From Halopseudomonas nanhaiensis (GTDB lineage: Bacteria; Pseudomonadota; Gammaproteobacteria; Pseudomonadales; Pseudomonadaceae): 64,000 bases of DNA. Each line of letters opens with the position of its first letter. Within the stretch, counting starts at the first letter, position 1. Position numbers and translations under genes: made by a program. Under the pieces are notes generated by a model, which did no database searches, was not told the origin of the DNA, and saw only the letters and a program-made list of their open reading frames with translations. Where the stretch lies: positions 1,550,001 through 1,614,000 of the forward strand of contig NZ_CP073751.1 in NCBI RefSeq assembly GCF_020025155.1, given 5' to 3'. Shown here one piece after another: positions 9,920 to 18,304 of this stretch.

Positions 9920-10681
9920 GTGAGCAAGCAATTCCAAGACAAGGTTGTGCTGGTGACGGGTGCCGCAGCGGGCATCGGCGAGGCCACGGCACGCGCATTC
10001 GCCGCCGCCGGTGCGAAAGTGGTGCTGTCGGACGTCAGTGTCGACGTGGGCGAGGTGGTCGCGTCAGCGATTCGTGCCGACGGCGGCGAAGCGCTGTTCG
10101 TCGCCTGCGATGTGATCGACGGCAAGCAGGTTGCAGCGTTGATGGAAGCGGTCATTGCTCGCTACGGTCGGCTTGATTGTGCGTTCAACAACGCAGGTGT
10201 CGAGTACGAAAAGGGCAAGCTCGCCGAAGGCACTGAAGAAGAATTCGATGGCATCATGGGCGTCAACGTGAAAGGCGTGTGGCAGTGCATGCGACACGAG
10301 ATACCCCTGATGCTCAAGCAGGGTGGGGGAGCCATCGTGAACACGGCGTCCGTGGCCGCATTGGGTGCTGCACCAAAGATGAGTATCTACAGCGCAAGCA
10401 AGCACGCCGTCCTCGGCCTGACCCGCTCGGCAGCCGTTGAATACGGCAGAAAGAACATCCGGGTCAACGCGGTGTGTCCAGCAGTCATCGACACCGACAT
10501 GTTCCGCCGCGCTGCGGCTCTCGATCCACGCAAGGCCGAGTTCGCCGCTGCCATGCATCCGGTCGGTCGGATCGGCACGGCCGAGGAAATCGCCGCCGCA
10601 GTGCTCTACCTGTGTTCGGACGGCGCCGCATTTACCACCGGCATCGCGCTTCCCGTCGACGGCGGCGCCACCTGCGTCTGA
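9920..10681 (+). CDS. SDR family oxidoreductase
   Basis: A 253-residue short-chain dehydrogenase/reductase. The cofactor motif TGAAAGIG is near residue 14, NNAG near residue 91, and the catalytic YSASK at about 156-160 with an upstream serine (NTASV). The C-terminal segment LYLCSDGAAFTTGIALPVDGG is typical of classical SDRs of the glucose-dehydrogenase or FabG-like type. GTG 9920 follows GGGGGAG. The substrate cannot be assigned. It is isolated by the palindrome region upstream and the heptad-repeat region downstream. Confidence 0.88.
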   Translation: MSKQFQDKVVLVTGAAAGIGEATARAFAAAGAKVVLSDVSVDVGEVVASAIRADGGEALFVACDVIDGKQVAALMEAVIARYGRLDCAFNNAGVEYEKGKLAEGTEEEFDGIMGVNVKGVWQCMRHEIPLMLKQGGGAIVNTASVAALGAAPKMSIYSASKHAVLGLTRSAAVEYGRKNIRVNAVCPAVIDTDMFRRAAALDPRKAEFAAAMHPVGRIGTAEEIAAAVLYLCSDGAAFTTGIALPVDGGATCV

Positions 10682-10686
10682 ACAGC

Positions 10687-10949
10687 AGATGCAAGCTTCA
10701 AGTGGCAAGCTGCAAGCGCAACGGCAGCGGTAAGCCTCAAGCAGCAAGCTTCAAGCAAAAACCAAAGCAGGCTCGCGTCAAGCTCAGGCTTTCAGCCCGA
10801 GCGCCGAGCCCTGGCTTCCAGCCATAAGCCTCCAGCCTCAAGCCTGAACCCAAATCTCAACCTTGTAGCTAGTAGCTAGTAGCTAGTAGCTAGTAGCTAG
10901 TAGCTCGACGCTTGCCGCTTGCCGCTCATGACTAGCCGCTCGCGAGCGG
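10687..10949. repeat. Intergenic degenerate 7-base repeat array with a perfect GTAGCTA tandem tract
   Basis: Nearly the whole gap can be parsed into 7-base units. The first part has units such as GCAAGCT, AGCCTCA, AGCTTCA. The next has GCTTCCA, GCCTCCA, GCCTCAA, GCCTGAA. Then come six copies of GTAGCTA (10865-10906, the last ending in C instead of A) and finally GCTTGCC twice. No open frame with coding character crosses it. It is not CRISPR: units are too short and there are no spacers. Confidence 0.8.
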
Positions 10950-10956
10950 TTAGTCA
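10929..10956 (-). terminator. Hairpin at the 3' end of the Smr-domain gene
   Basis: A 28-base palindrome with a single mismatch (TGACTA-X-CCGCTCG / CGAGCGG-X-TAGTCA) covers the stop codon of the Smr gene. It could end its transcript, but there is no T-rich tail on the minus strand, so it may be a processing or protective structure. Confidence 0.5.
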
Positions 10957-11522
10957 TCCCTCCCTTCGAGCATGGTCCGCTTGAGCAGTACATAGACCGA
11001 GCCGGTGCCGCCGTGGCGGGGGATACAGGATGTGAATCCGAGGACCTGGACGTGTTGGCGGAGCCAGGTATTGACGTGGCTCTTGAGAATCGGTTTGCGG
11101 CCATCCTTGCGCAGCGCCTTGCCATGGGTGACCCGAACGCAGCGAACTTCCATCCTCGCGGCCTCGGCGAGAAACGCCCACAACAACTCGCGGGCCCGTT
11201 CTACGGTCATGCCGTGCAGGTCGATACTGCCCTCGAAGGGAATCTGCCCGGTCTTGAGTTTCTTCAACTGTGATTCCTGGACGCCATTGGCGGCCCAGCT
11301 GAGCGCTTCTTCCGGGTGTACGTCGATCACGAACTGATCCGACAGGCCATCGACCTTGATGCCCTGCTGATCACGCGTGGCGCGTGCCTGGAGCGTTCTG
11401 ACCAGTGTGCGGTCCGTACGCGGCTTGCCGACATCAGCCCGATCGGTGGAGATGCGCTTGACGCCCTGGGTGGCTTGCCGAAACAGCTCCAGCTCGTCCG
11501 GTTCGTTGCTGTCCTGGGTCAT
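10950..11522 (-). CDS. Smr domain-containing protein (SmrA/YdaL-like endonuclease)
   Basis: A 190-residue protein with a C-terminal Smr (small MutS-related) domain, residues about 90-185. Conserved motifs DLHGMTVERA, VRVTHGKALRKDG and IPRHGGTGSVYVLL are present. Smr domains have nicking endonuclease activity on DNA or RNA. The N-terminal third is charged and without a recognised domain, as in the stand-alone YdaL/SmrA proteins. ATG 11522 chosen; no strong ribosome-binding site is seen. It is divergent from prmB (101 bases between starts). Confidence 0.88.
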   Translation of the reverse strand: MTQDSNEPDELELFRQATQGVKRISTDRADVGKPRTDRTLVRTLQARATRDQQGIKVDGLSDQFVIDVHPEEALSWAANGVQESQLKKLKTGQIPFEGSIDLHGMTVERARELLWAFLAEAARMEVRCVRVTHGKALRKDGRKPILKSHVNTWLRQHVQVLGFTSCIPRHGGTGSVYVLLKRTMLEGRDD

Positions 11523-11590
11523 GGTGCGCGACTGTATCGATAAGTGGGGTGTTCAAGTTTACCAGTAGTGCCGTAGTGGAGCGATGCGGT

Positions 11591-11596
11591 TAGAAT
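11591..11596 (+). promoter_or_regulatory. Possible -10 element (TAGAAT) upstream of prmB
   Basis: GGTTAGAATGCGC lies about 30 bases before the prmB ATG and matches the strings before selD and cvpA. No clear -35 hexamer. Confidence 0.3.
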
Positions 11597-11623
11597 GCGC
11601 TTTTCTCCGACCCGGGCCCGAGC

Positions 11624-12523
11624 ATGTTCGAAACAGCCGCACTCAAGACCATTAGAGACCTGGTGCGCTGGGGCGTCAGTCGATTTCATCAGGCCGGGGT
11701 CTATTTCGGGCATGGTACCGATAACGCCTGGGATGAGTCCCGCCTGCTGGTGCTCGAGGCCCTGTACCTCCCCTGGGAAACACCACAGGACTATCTCGAC
11801 TGCCATGTCACCGATGATGAGCGCGATGCGGTGCTCAGCCTGTTGCAGCGCAGGGTCGATGAACGCATCCCTGCGGCCTATCTGACCGGCCACGCGCGCT
11901 TCGCGGGGCTTGATTTCATAGTCGACGAACGCGTGCTGGTGCCGCGGTCACCCATCGCCGAGCTTATCGAGAACCGTTTCGAACCCTGGCTGGAGCGGGA
12001 TCCGCTGACCATCCTCGACCTGTGTACCGGCAGCGGCTGTATCGGCATCGCATGCGCCTATGCGTTCCCCGAAGCTGACGTTGTGCTGGCCGACCTGTCC
12101 GGCGATGCACTGGCCGTTGCCGAGCTGAACATCGATGCCCATGGTCTGCAGGACCGGGTTGAGGCGCGCTGGTCAGACGGCTTGAGCGGGATGGCCGGCG
12201 AGCGCTTCGACCTGATCGTCAGCAATCCGCCCTATGTCGACGCTGAAGACATGCGCGACCTGCCCGATGAGTACCTGCACGAGCCCGAGATCGGTCTGGC
12301 CTGCGGTGAAGACGGCCTCGATCTGGTACGGCGGATGCTGGCCGAGGCAGCCGATCACCTGACTGAAGATGGTCTGCTGGTTGTCGAGGTAGGTAACAGC
12401 ATGGTTCATGTCATGGCCGAATGGCCTGAAGTGGACTTCGAGTGGGTCAAGTTCGAACGGGGCGGGCATGGCGTGTTCGTCCTGTCAGCGGAGCAGTGCC
12501 GCCACTACCAGGATCTCTTCTAA
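11624..12523 (+). CDS. prmB: 50S ribosomal protein L3 glutamine methyltransferase
   Basis: A 299-residue SAM-dependent N5-glutamine methyltransferase. The SAM-binding motif [13 protein letters not shown] begins near residue 131, and the catalytic NPPYVD sits at about 201-206, the signature of glutamine methyltransferases. [13 protein letters not shown] and the overall length fit PrmB better than PrmC (release factors) or HemK. Its position a few kilobases before aroC also fits PrmB in Pseudomonas. Its 3' end overlaps the convergent gene at 12520 by four bases. Confidence 0.93.
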   Translation: MFETAALKTIRDLVRWGVSRFHQAGVYFGHGTDNAWDESRLLVLEALYLPWETPQDYLDCHVTDDERDAVLSLLQRRVDERIPAAYLTGHARFAGLDFIVDERVLVPRSPIAELIENRFEPWLERDPLTILDLCTGSGCIGIACAYAFPEADVVLADLSGDALAVAELNIDAHGLQDRVEARWSDGLSGMAGERFDLIVSNPPYVDAEDMRDLPDEYLHEPEIGLACGEDGLDLVRRMLAEAADHLTEDGLLVVEVGNSMVHVMAEWPEVDFEWVKFERGGHGVFVLSAEQCRHYQDLF

Positions 12524-13278
12524 CGCAGCACCACCCAGAGCAGCAGCAACGCCTGGAAGATTGCCAGGGTGATCAGGCAGCCTATGGCGAAACGGCTGCC
12601 CATATCGGTTCGGCGAAGCTGTTCGATCTGCGCCTTGAGGGTGTTGTTGCTCGCCTGTGTTTTCAGTGTTTCGCTCTCCTGCTCCCGCAGACGCCGCAGC
12701 AGATCAGCCATTTCCAGAAGCTCCACCCGCTGCATGTCCCAGCTGCTGACCAGGTCGCCCGCTCGACCAACCTGTGCCCGGACTTTGCCGCCATCCAGTG
12801 GCTGGATATCGAAACCGGCGCGCCTGAACAGTTTGTCGCGCGCTTCCGCGGTGTCCGTACCCTCCGCCCCAGGCAGCAGGATCGGGGTTACGATGTACTC
12901 CGGACAGGTACGATGGCACCAGTCCACACTATGCGCGAGCATGAAGCCGCCGAGGCCCCGCCGCGGCGGCACTATTTGCAGATTGGACGGGCCAAAGCGC
13001 AGCCGCTGGGTGCCGTGGTCGACCAGAACCTCGATTCGATTGCCTTCGGATACAGTCGCCTCGCCCTCGGTTAGTGCTTCCAGGCGCAGCAGCTCGAGCT
13101 TGCCGGCTTTCTGATTGGTCACCGCGATGCGCACCAGGCGCTCGGAATGAATCAGTTGTCGGGCCTTGTAGACCGGCCGCAGGAGCACCCAGAGGTAATC
13201 TGTAGGTTGCGCGCGTGCGAACGGATCCCGCGGCGGGGTTATTTGCACAGTGTCGATGACGGTCGGTTCGCTGCTCAT
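12520..13278 (-). CDS. Uncharacterised C-terminally membrane-anchored protein
   Basis: A 252-residue protein I do not recognise. The N-terminal 170 residues look like a soluble beta-rich domain with a hydrophobic [19 protein letters not shown] stretch holding two cysteines near residues 118 and 122. A leucine/glutamate-rich segment predicted to coil follows ([20 protein letters not shown] onward), then a single membrane helix at the very end (about 229-250). There is no signal peptide, so it should be a tail-anchored inner-membrane protein facing the cytoplasm. ATG 13278 follows AAGGTGC. It lies 53 bases downstream of the TSUP permease gene and is probably co-transcribed with it. Confidence 0.75.
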   Translation of the reverse strand: MSSEPTVIDTVQITPPRDPFARAQPTDYLWVLLRPVYKARQLIHSERLVRIAVTNQKAGKLELLRLEALTEGEATVSEGNRIEVLVDHGTQRLRFGPSNLQIVPPRRGLGGFMLAHSVDWCHRTCPEYIVTPILLPGAEGTDTAEARDKLFRRAGFDIQPLDGGKVRAQVGRAGDLVSSWDMQRVELLEMADLLRRLREQESETLKTQASNNTLKAQIEQLRRTDMGSRFAIGCLITLAIFQALLLLWVVLR

Positions 13279-13331
13279 GGTTGCACCTTTGGCTACCCGC
13301 TTTGTATCGGCTTCGCCGGCGAATACTTGAC

Positions 13332-14102
13332 TCAGATCCAGCCGCTGATCGCTGTCCAGGCCAGACGCAGCGCGAGCAGGGTGAGCAGCACGTTGAATAT
13401 CCGCGCAAAGCGTTGGTCGCTGACATGAGTCAACAATCGCAGTCCGGCCCAGGTGCCAACGGCGCCTGCCACAATCATCATCACCATCAGGCCCAGCCAG
13501 TCCCGGAATACGAAGCCTGCTGCACCGTATACCAGCGCTTTCGGAGCATGCTGCAGGCTCATCGCGGCGGCGAAGGTGGCCACCGTGCTGAAACGCTCGC
13601 CGCCTTGCTGTTGCTTGACAAAGGCCGCTACCAGCGGCCCGGTTGCTCCGACGAACAGGCTGATGAACGTGGTCATGATCGAGGCGAGGAGGGTACCGAC
13701 TCGCCCGGTCGCCAGTCTTGGAATAGGCGGACCCCAGCACAGCAGCAGGATGAATAGTGCGATCGCCAACTGAACGACCGCCAGTGGCAGCTCCACCAGC
13801 AACAGACTGCCCAGGGCCGCGCCGATGACGACGCCGGGCGCGAACCAGGCAATGACCCGAAGATTGATGTGGCGGACGGTCATCAGGGCGCGATTGGCGT
13901 TCGAGCCCAGCTGCACCACGCCATGCACCGGGATAATCGCCGCCGGCGGCATGATCAGTGCCATGATCGCCAGCAGCAGAACCCCACCGCCGATCCCCAG
14001 GGACGCCGTGACGGCCGACGTGCATCCCGCGGCGATGACCAGTATCCAGGCGGCAGCGAGGTCCAGCCCGGGAGGCATGACAACTTCCAGCATGGCTTCC
14101 AT
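13332..14102 (-). CDS. TSUP (TauE/SafE) family permease
   Basis: A 256-residue polytopic membrane protein with about eight hydrophobic segments. The repeated motif ASLGIGGGVLLLAIM near residue 34 and the second-half SLFVGATGPLVAAF are the two inverted-repeat signatures of the TauE/SafE (DUF81) family, which moves sulfite, sulfoacetate or related small anions. Substrate not known. The gene begins 116 bases from the divergent aroC start and is followed by the tail-anchored protein. ATG 14102 is used; ATG 14093 is also possible. Confidence 0.88.
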   Translation of the reverse strand: MEAMLEVVMPPGLDLAAAWILVIAAGCTSAVTASLGIGGGVLLLAIMALIMPPAAIIPVHGVVQLGSNANRALMTVRHINLRVIAWFAPGVVIGAALGSLLLVELPLAVVQLAIALFILLLCWGPPIPRLATGRVGTLLASIMTTFISLFVGATGPLVAAFVKQQQGGERFSTVATFAAAMSLQHAPKALVYGAAGFVFRDWLGLMVMMIVAGAVGTWAGLRLLTHVSDQRFARIFNVLLTLLALRLAWTAISGWI

Positions 14103-14218
14103 TCAAGAATTCGCCCGGGCCGAAAAGCCAAGCGTAGCGTCGGGACTTCGTGCTGTCACCCATGCAGGCGTGACGCTATACTGCTCGCCTTTCGATAAGC
14201 AGACATCGGGTTCGAAGC

Positions 14219-15310
14219 ATGTCCGGGAATACCATTGGCACTCTGTTCACCGTTACCACCGCCGGCGAAAGTCACGGTCCGGCCCTGGTTGCCATCGTCG
14301 ACGGGTGCCCACCCGGCCTCGAGCTCAGTGCCGATGATCTGCAGCGCGATCTGGATCGGCGCAAGCCGGGTACCAGCCGCCATACCACCCAGCGTCAGGA
14401 GCCGGATGAGGTGGAAATTCTCTCCGGCGTATTCGAAGGCCGCACGACCGGAAGCCCCATCGGTCTGCTGATACGCAATACCGACCAGAAGTCCAAGGAT
14501 TACTCGGCGATCAAGGATCTGTTCCGTCCGGCGCATGCCGATTACACCTACCACCACAAGTACGGTATCCGTGATTACCGCGGCGGTGGGCGCTCTTCTG
14601 CACGCGAGACAGCCATGCGCGTCGCCGCGGGTGCCATCGCCCGCAAGTATCTGGCTGCTCAGGGCATACAGGTGCGCGGTTATATGAGTCAGCTTGGACC
14701 CATCGACATCCCGTTCCGCAGCTGGGAAGGCGTGCAAGACAACGCGTTTTTCTGTGCCGACCCCAGCAAGGTCCCCGAGCTTGAGGCCTACATGGACCAG
14801 TTGCGTCGCGACCAGGACTCGGTCGGCGCGCGAATCACTGTCGTTGCCGATGGCGTCCCGCCGGGCCTCGGTGAGCCGATCTTTGACCGGCTCGATGCTG
14901 AACTGGCCTACGCGCTGATGAGCATCAATGCCGTCAAGGGGGTCGAGATCGGCGCCGGGTTCGCCTCGGTCGCTCAACGCGGTACCGAGCATCGCGATGA
15001 GCTGACGCCCGCCGGTTTCACCAGTAACAACGCTGGCGGGGTGCTGGGCGGCATCTCATCGGGGCAGCCGATTGTCGCGCATATCGCGCTGAAGCCGACC
15101 TCGAGCATCACCACCCCGGGCCGCTCGATCGATGTGCATGGCCAGCCGGTGGAAGTGATCACCAAGGGTCGCCACGACCCGTGCGTGGGTATCCGCGCCA
15201 CGCCGATCGCCGAAGCGATGATGGCCCTGGTGCTGATGGATCATCTGTTGCGACACCGCGGGCAAAACGCGGACGTGCGGGTCGATACGCCGGTGCTCGG
15301 GCAGCTCTGA
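14219..15310 (+). CDS. aroC: Chorismate synthase
   Basis: A 363-residue enzyme that makes chorismate from 5-enolpyruvylshikimate 3-phosphate using reduced FMN, the last shared step of aromatic biosynthesis. All three family signatures are present: [18 protein letters not shown] near the start, [12 protein letters not shown] mid-protein, and [13 protein letters not shown] near residue 265. Length matches the bacterial enzyme. It feeds the trp genes present elsewhere in the window. Confidence 0.98.
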   Translation: MSGNTIGTLFTVTTAGESHGPALVAIVDGCPPGLELSADDLQRDLDRRKPGTSRHTTQRQEPDEVEILSGVFEGRTTGSPIGLLIRNTDQKSKDYSAIKDLFRPAHADYTYHHKYGIRDYRGGGRSSARETAMRVAAGAIARKYLAAQGIQVRGYMSQLGPIDIPFRSWEGVQDNAFFCADPSKVPELEAYMDQLRRDQDSVGARITVVADGVPPGLGEPIFDRLDAELAYALMSINAVKGVEIGAGFASVAQRGTEHRDELTPAGFTSNNAGGVLGGISSGQPIVAHIALKPTSSITTPGRSIDVHGQPVEVITKGRHDPCVGIRATPIAEAMMALVLMDHLLRHRGQNADVRVDTPVLGQL

Positions 15311-15318
15311 TCCGCCCT

Positions 15319-15466
15319 GGGCTGAGGGCTGGCGGCTAAGCGGCTGAAGGCTGGAAGGCTGGAAGGTCTCGCCTTACTGAACGTTGTAGTTGTGAATGGC
15401 GACGCGACGTACGCGACTCCAGCTTCAGGCCTTCAGCCTTCAGCGTTGCGCCTCCAGCCTCCAGCC
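15319..15466. repeat. Paired inverted arrays of degenerate 7-8-base units
   Basis: The left array (15319-15366) is built from GGCTGAG, GGCTGGC, GGCTAAG, GGCTGAA, GGCTGGA units. The right array (15417-15466) carries their complements CCTTCAG, CCTTCAG, CCTCCAG, CCTCCAG. About 50 bases of unrelated sequence separate them. An imperfect long hairpin is possible between aroC and the MFS gene and could act as a terminator. The unit style is like the 10.7-10.9 kb region. Confidence 0.7.
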
Positions 15467-15483
15467 AAGCGAAGCTATCCCAC

Positions 15484-16632
15484 ATGCCCCCCATCCCTCA
15501 CGTCCGCCTCTCGAGTTTCTATTTCGCCTACTTTGCGTTGCTGGGCGGGGTAGCGCCGTTCCTGTCGCTGTATTTCCACCATCTGGGGTTCTCACCGGCG
15601 CGTATCGGCGAGCTGGTCGCCATTCCAATGCTGATGCGCTGCCTGGCGCCGAATCTGTGGGGATGGCTGGGCGATCGTACCGGGCAGCGCCTGCTGATCG
15701 TGCGGCTGGGCGCGTTGTGTACAGCAGTTGCCTTCAGCGGCATCTTTCTGCGTCAGGATTATCTATGGCTGGCGATGATCATGGCTCTGCACAGTTTCTT
15801 CTGGCACGCCGTACTGCCCCAGTTCGAGGCAATCACGCTGTCACACCTCGGCGATAAGGGCTCTCGCTATGCACGGATTCGCCTGTGGGGTTCGGTAGGG
15901 TTCATCGCGACGGTAGCGCTGCTGGGCATGGCACTGGAATGGTCGACACTGGATGTCTACCCGGCGGTGATGTTCGGCATCATGCTGGCAATCTTCTGTT
16001 GCAGCCTGGTCGTCCCTGCGCCACCGACCCTTCGCCCGCGAGCCGGTGGCGAGGCCGCCAGCGGCTTCCTGCAGCAGCTGCGCCGGCCTGGCGTCATCGC
16101 CTTTTTCGTATCGGTAGCACTGATGCAGCTGTCGCATGGCCCGTACTACACCTTCCTGACGCTGCATCTGGAGGCCCTTGGCTACGGACGAACATTGATC
16201 GGCTTTCTATGGGCGCTGGGAGTGATCGCCGAAATCGTGCTCTTCCTGTTCATGGCCCGGGTGCTGGCCGCGGCGTCACTCAAACAGCTGCTCGTCGCCA
16301 GTTTTGCATTGGCTGCGTTACGCTGGTTGCTGATCGGATCCCTCGCCTCCAGCCTGCCCGTATTGCTGCTGGCGCAGCTGATGCACGCTGCCACCTTTGG
16401 CGCCTTCCATGTGGCGTCCATCCACTTTGTGCAGCGCAGCTTCGATGAGCGGCTGCAGGGGCAGGGTCAGGCGTTGTATGCCACCCTCGCGGGCATCGGT
16501 GGCGCGCTAGGTGCGCTGTACTCCGGGTATGCCTGGCATGATCTTGGTGCCCTCTGGACTTTCACAATCGCGAGCCTCGCTGCGGCGACGGCTGCCCTGC
16601 TGCTGTGGCGCCAGCTGCCTGCTCGCCCATAA
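15484..16632 (+). CDS. MFS transporter
   Basis: A 382-residue transporter with about twelve hydrophobic segments, of the MFS_1-like / 3-phenylpropionate permease type (HcaT-like). It opens with SSFYFAYFALLGGVAPFLSLYFHHLGF, split by the first helix, and LWGWLGDRTGQR gives the conserved loop between helices 2 and 3. It follows aroC in the same place as the probable MFS transporter of P. aeruginosa. No clear ribosome-binding site precedes ATG 15484. Substrate unknown. Confidence 0.85.
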   Translation: MPPIPHVRLSSFYFAYFALLGGVAPFLSLYFHHLGFSPARIGELVAIPMLMRCLAPNLWGWLGDRTGQRLLIVRLGALCTAVAFSGIFLRQDYLWLAMIMALHSFFWHAVLPQFEAITLSHLGDKGSRYARIRLWGSVGFIATVALLGMALEWSTLDVYPAVMFGIMLAIFCCSLVVPAPPTLRPRAGGEAASGFLQQLRRPGVIAFFVSVALMQLSHGPYYTFLTLHLEALGYGRTLIGFLWALGVIAEIVLFLFMARVLAAASLKQLLVASFALAALRWLLIGSLASSLPVLLLAQLMHAATFGAFHVASIHFVQRSFDERLQGQGQALYATLAGIGGALGALYSGYAWHDLGALWTFTIASLAAATAALLLWRQLPARP

Positions 16633-16702
16633 GACCATCGCAGCGTGCCCGGGGCCGACGCTGGCACCTATACTGCACGGACGTTTTTCAGAAGGCCTCG
16701 CC

Positions 16703-17236
16703 ATGTTCCTAGCCGTTTTTCATGTTGATGACCTGCAGTGTCCGGTCAAGGTGCTCACCCATCTGGACGATATCAACGCGGCGCTAGGAGGCGCCGATAT
16801 TCACTGTGCTGACGATGGCGCTATGCGGGGGCTGGATCGGGCCGTCCTCGAGGATGATGCGCAGTTGCTGGATGCGGCAGCCCGGGTTCTGCCTGGTGGG
16901 CATGCGTGCTGCGATGTGCTGCGCATGGAGGGGCCTCCCGGTTACGCCGTTGCGTCCGATGCACGGGCAGAGCCGGAGGCACTGGCCGGCGGTCCGGTCG
17001 TCTGGCATGTCATCCGTGGCGGCGGACAGCTGGTGATGCGCATAGGCGATACGCTTGCCGTAGTCGAGTGCGGCCCGGGTGAGGCCGTGGGCCTCGCCGC
17101 AGGTACACGGCACTGGTTTCGACCGGCTGCCGGTCAGCGCTGCATCATTCTGCGCACGGCCCCCGTTGCGGCAGCGCTCGAACGGTGTCCGAGCGGAAGC
17201 GACCTGGCGGCGCGCTTCCCCGGGTTCGGGTTGTGA
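16703..17236 (+). CDS. Degenerate acireductone dioxygenase (MtnD)-like cupin protein
   Basis: A 177-residue protein whose ends match acireductone dioxygenase: an N-terminal FHVDD...VKVLTHLDDI, the core AVGLAAGTRHWF, and a C-terminal DLAARFPGF. In the active enzyme the EHRHGEDE segment supplies two histidines and a glutamate for Fe/Ni. Here the aligned stretch (residues 91-98) reads PEALAGGP, so only the fourth ligand, histidine 137 of TRHWF, remains. The normal reaction of methionine salvage is therefore unlikely. AAGG precedes ATG 16703. In P. aeruginosa, as I recall, mtnB-mtnD-mtnC follow this MFS gene; neither mtnB nor mtnC is present here. Confidence 0.7.
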   Translation: MFLAVFHVDDLQCPVKVLTHLDDINAALGGADIHCADDGAMRGLDRAVLEDDAQLLDAAARVLPGGHACCDVLRMEGPPGYAVASDARAEPEALAGGPVVWHVIRGGGQLVMRIGDTLAVVECGPGEAVGLAAGTRHWFRPAAGQRCIILRTAPVAAALERCPSGSDLAARFPGFGL

Positions 17237-17344
17237 TTGGCCTGTCCGAACGATCCTGTTTCGCTGCAGTCGGAAAACATGAGACCCAAGCGGCTTCCGA
17301 TAGCCGCAACGGGACAAGTCATGTGTCGACCATAGGGGATTCTT

Positions 17345-17536
17345 ATGGACTTAGGTATAGGCGGGGGCCTTATTGGCCTGATCATCCTGGCGCTGGACAT
17401 CTGGGCGATCATCAATGTTATCGGAAGTGGCTCCAGCACCGGTTCGAAGGTGCTTTGGGTACTGCTGATCCTTCTGCTTCCGGTCGTCGGTCTGATCATC
17501 TGGGCTATCGCCGGACCGCGAAGCGCAAGGGCCTAG
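17345..17536 (+). CDS. Small PLDc_N-type membrane protein
   Basis: A 63-residue protein with two hydrophobic helices (about 5-27 and 35-58) and the pattern LDIWAIINVI...KVLWVLLILLLPVVGLIIWAIAGPR, split by a serine/glycine loop. This is the PLDc_N (phospholipase D nuclease N-terminal / cardiolipin synthase N-terminal) module found as stand-alone small proteins in pseudomonads. ATG 17345 follows AGGGGATTCTT. The SDR gene starts five bases after its stop, so they are probably co-transcribed. Confidence 0.8.
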   Translation: MDLGIGGGLIGLIILALDIWAIINVIGSGSSTGSKVLWVLLILLLPVVGLIIWAIAGPRSARA

Positions 17537-17540
17537 GGCC

Positions 17541-18302
17541 GTGGCCGATCACGGTCTTCGAGTCGCTCTGGTAACGGGTGCGGCGCGCGGTATCGGCCAT
17601 GGCATTGCTGCCGACCTGCTGGCTCGAGGTTGGTCGGTGGCGCTTGCCGACATCGACGCGGACGAGGGCCGTCGCGCCCTCGACGCGCTGGCCGGCACCG
17701 GTGAAGCAATGTTTGTCGAGATCGACATCTCCGACGAGGCAAGCGTTGTACAGGGTATCGATGCGGTGCGCGCCAGGTTCGGACGGCTCGACGCCCTGGT
17801 CAATAATGCCGGCATAGCCGACCCCGACAATGGGCCATTGGAGCGACTCTCGCTCGCCGAATGGAACCGGCGTCTGGGCACCAACCTGACCGGTGCGTTT
17901 CTGATGACCAAGCACAGCGTTCCGATGCTGCGCGAGTCGCATGGCAGTATTGTCAACATGGCGTCGACGCGGGCGGCACAGTCAGAGCCGAACACCGAAG
18001 CGTACGCTTCGAGCAAGGGCGCCCTGGTCGCGTTCACGCACGCGACGGCGGTCAGCCTCGGCCCGGATGTACGCGTCAATGCGGTCAGTCCCGGCTGGAT
18101 CGACACCCGCGGTGAGGCCGAGCGGCAACAGGAGCCACTGCGACCGATTGATCACGCGCAGCACGCAGCAGGGCGAGTAGGCCGCCCGGCGGATGTGGCA
18201 GCGCTGGTCGCTTACCTTGTGGGCGATGAAAGCGGCTTCGTTACCGGGCAGAACTTCACCATCGACGGCGGCATCAGCCGTCAGATGATCTACGCGGAGT
18301 AG
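17541..18302 (+). CDS. SDR family oxidoreductase
   Basis: A 253-residue short-chain dehydrogenase. TGAARGIG near residue 12, NNAG near residue 90, and catalytic YASSK at about 156-160 are intact, with SPGWIDTRG and FTIDGGISRQMIY at the C-terminal end. It starts at GTG 17541 just after the PLDc_N gene and ends two bases before the histidine phosphatase gene, forming a tight three-gene unit. Substrate unknown. Confidence 0.87.
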   Translation: MADHGLRVALVTGAARGIGHGIAADLLARGWSVALADIDADEGRRALDALAGTGEAMFVEIDISDEASVVQGIDAVRARFGRLDALVNNAGIADPDNGPLERLSLAEWNRRLGTNLTGAFLMTKHSVPMLRESHGSIVNMASTRAAQSEPNTEAYASSKGALVAFTHATAVSLGPDVRVNAVSPGWIDTRGEAERQQEPLRPIDHAQHAAGRVGRPADVAALVAYLVGDESGFVTGQNFTIDGGISRQMIYAE

Positions 18303-18304
18303 CC

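Noticed and set aside
10865-10906. GTAGCTA tandem repeat as part of a CRISPR array
   Set aside because: Units are 7 bases with no spacers and no cas genes are nearby; it is a simple tandem repeat.
13279-14163. Extension of the tail-anchored protein gene into a 547-residue frame on the minus strand
   Set aside because: The extra part overlaps the TSUP permease gene in another frame on the same strand and has the composition of an out-of-frame translation; ATG 13278 has its own ribosome-binding site.
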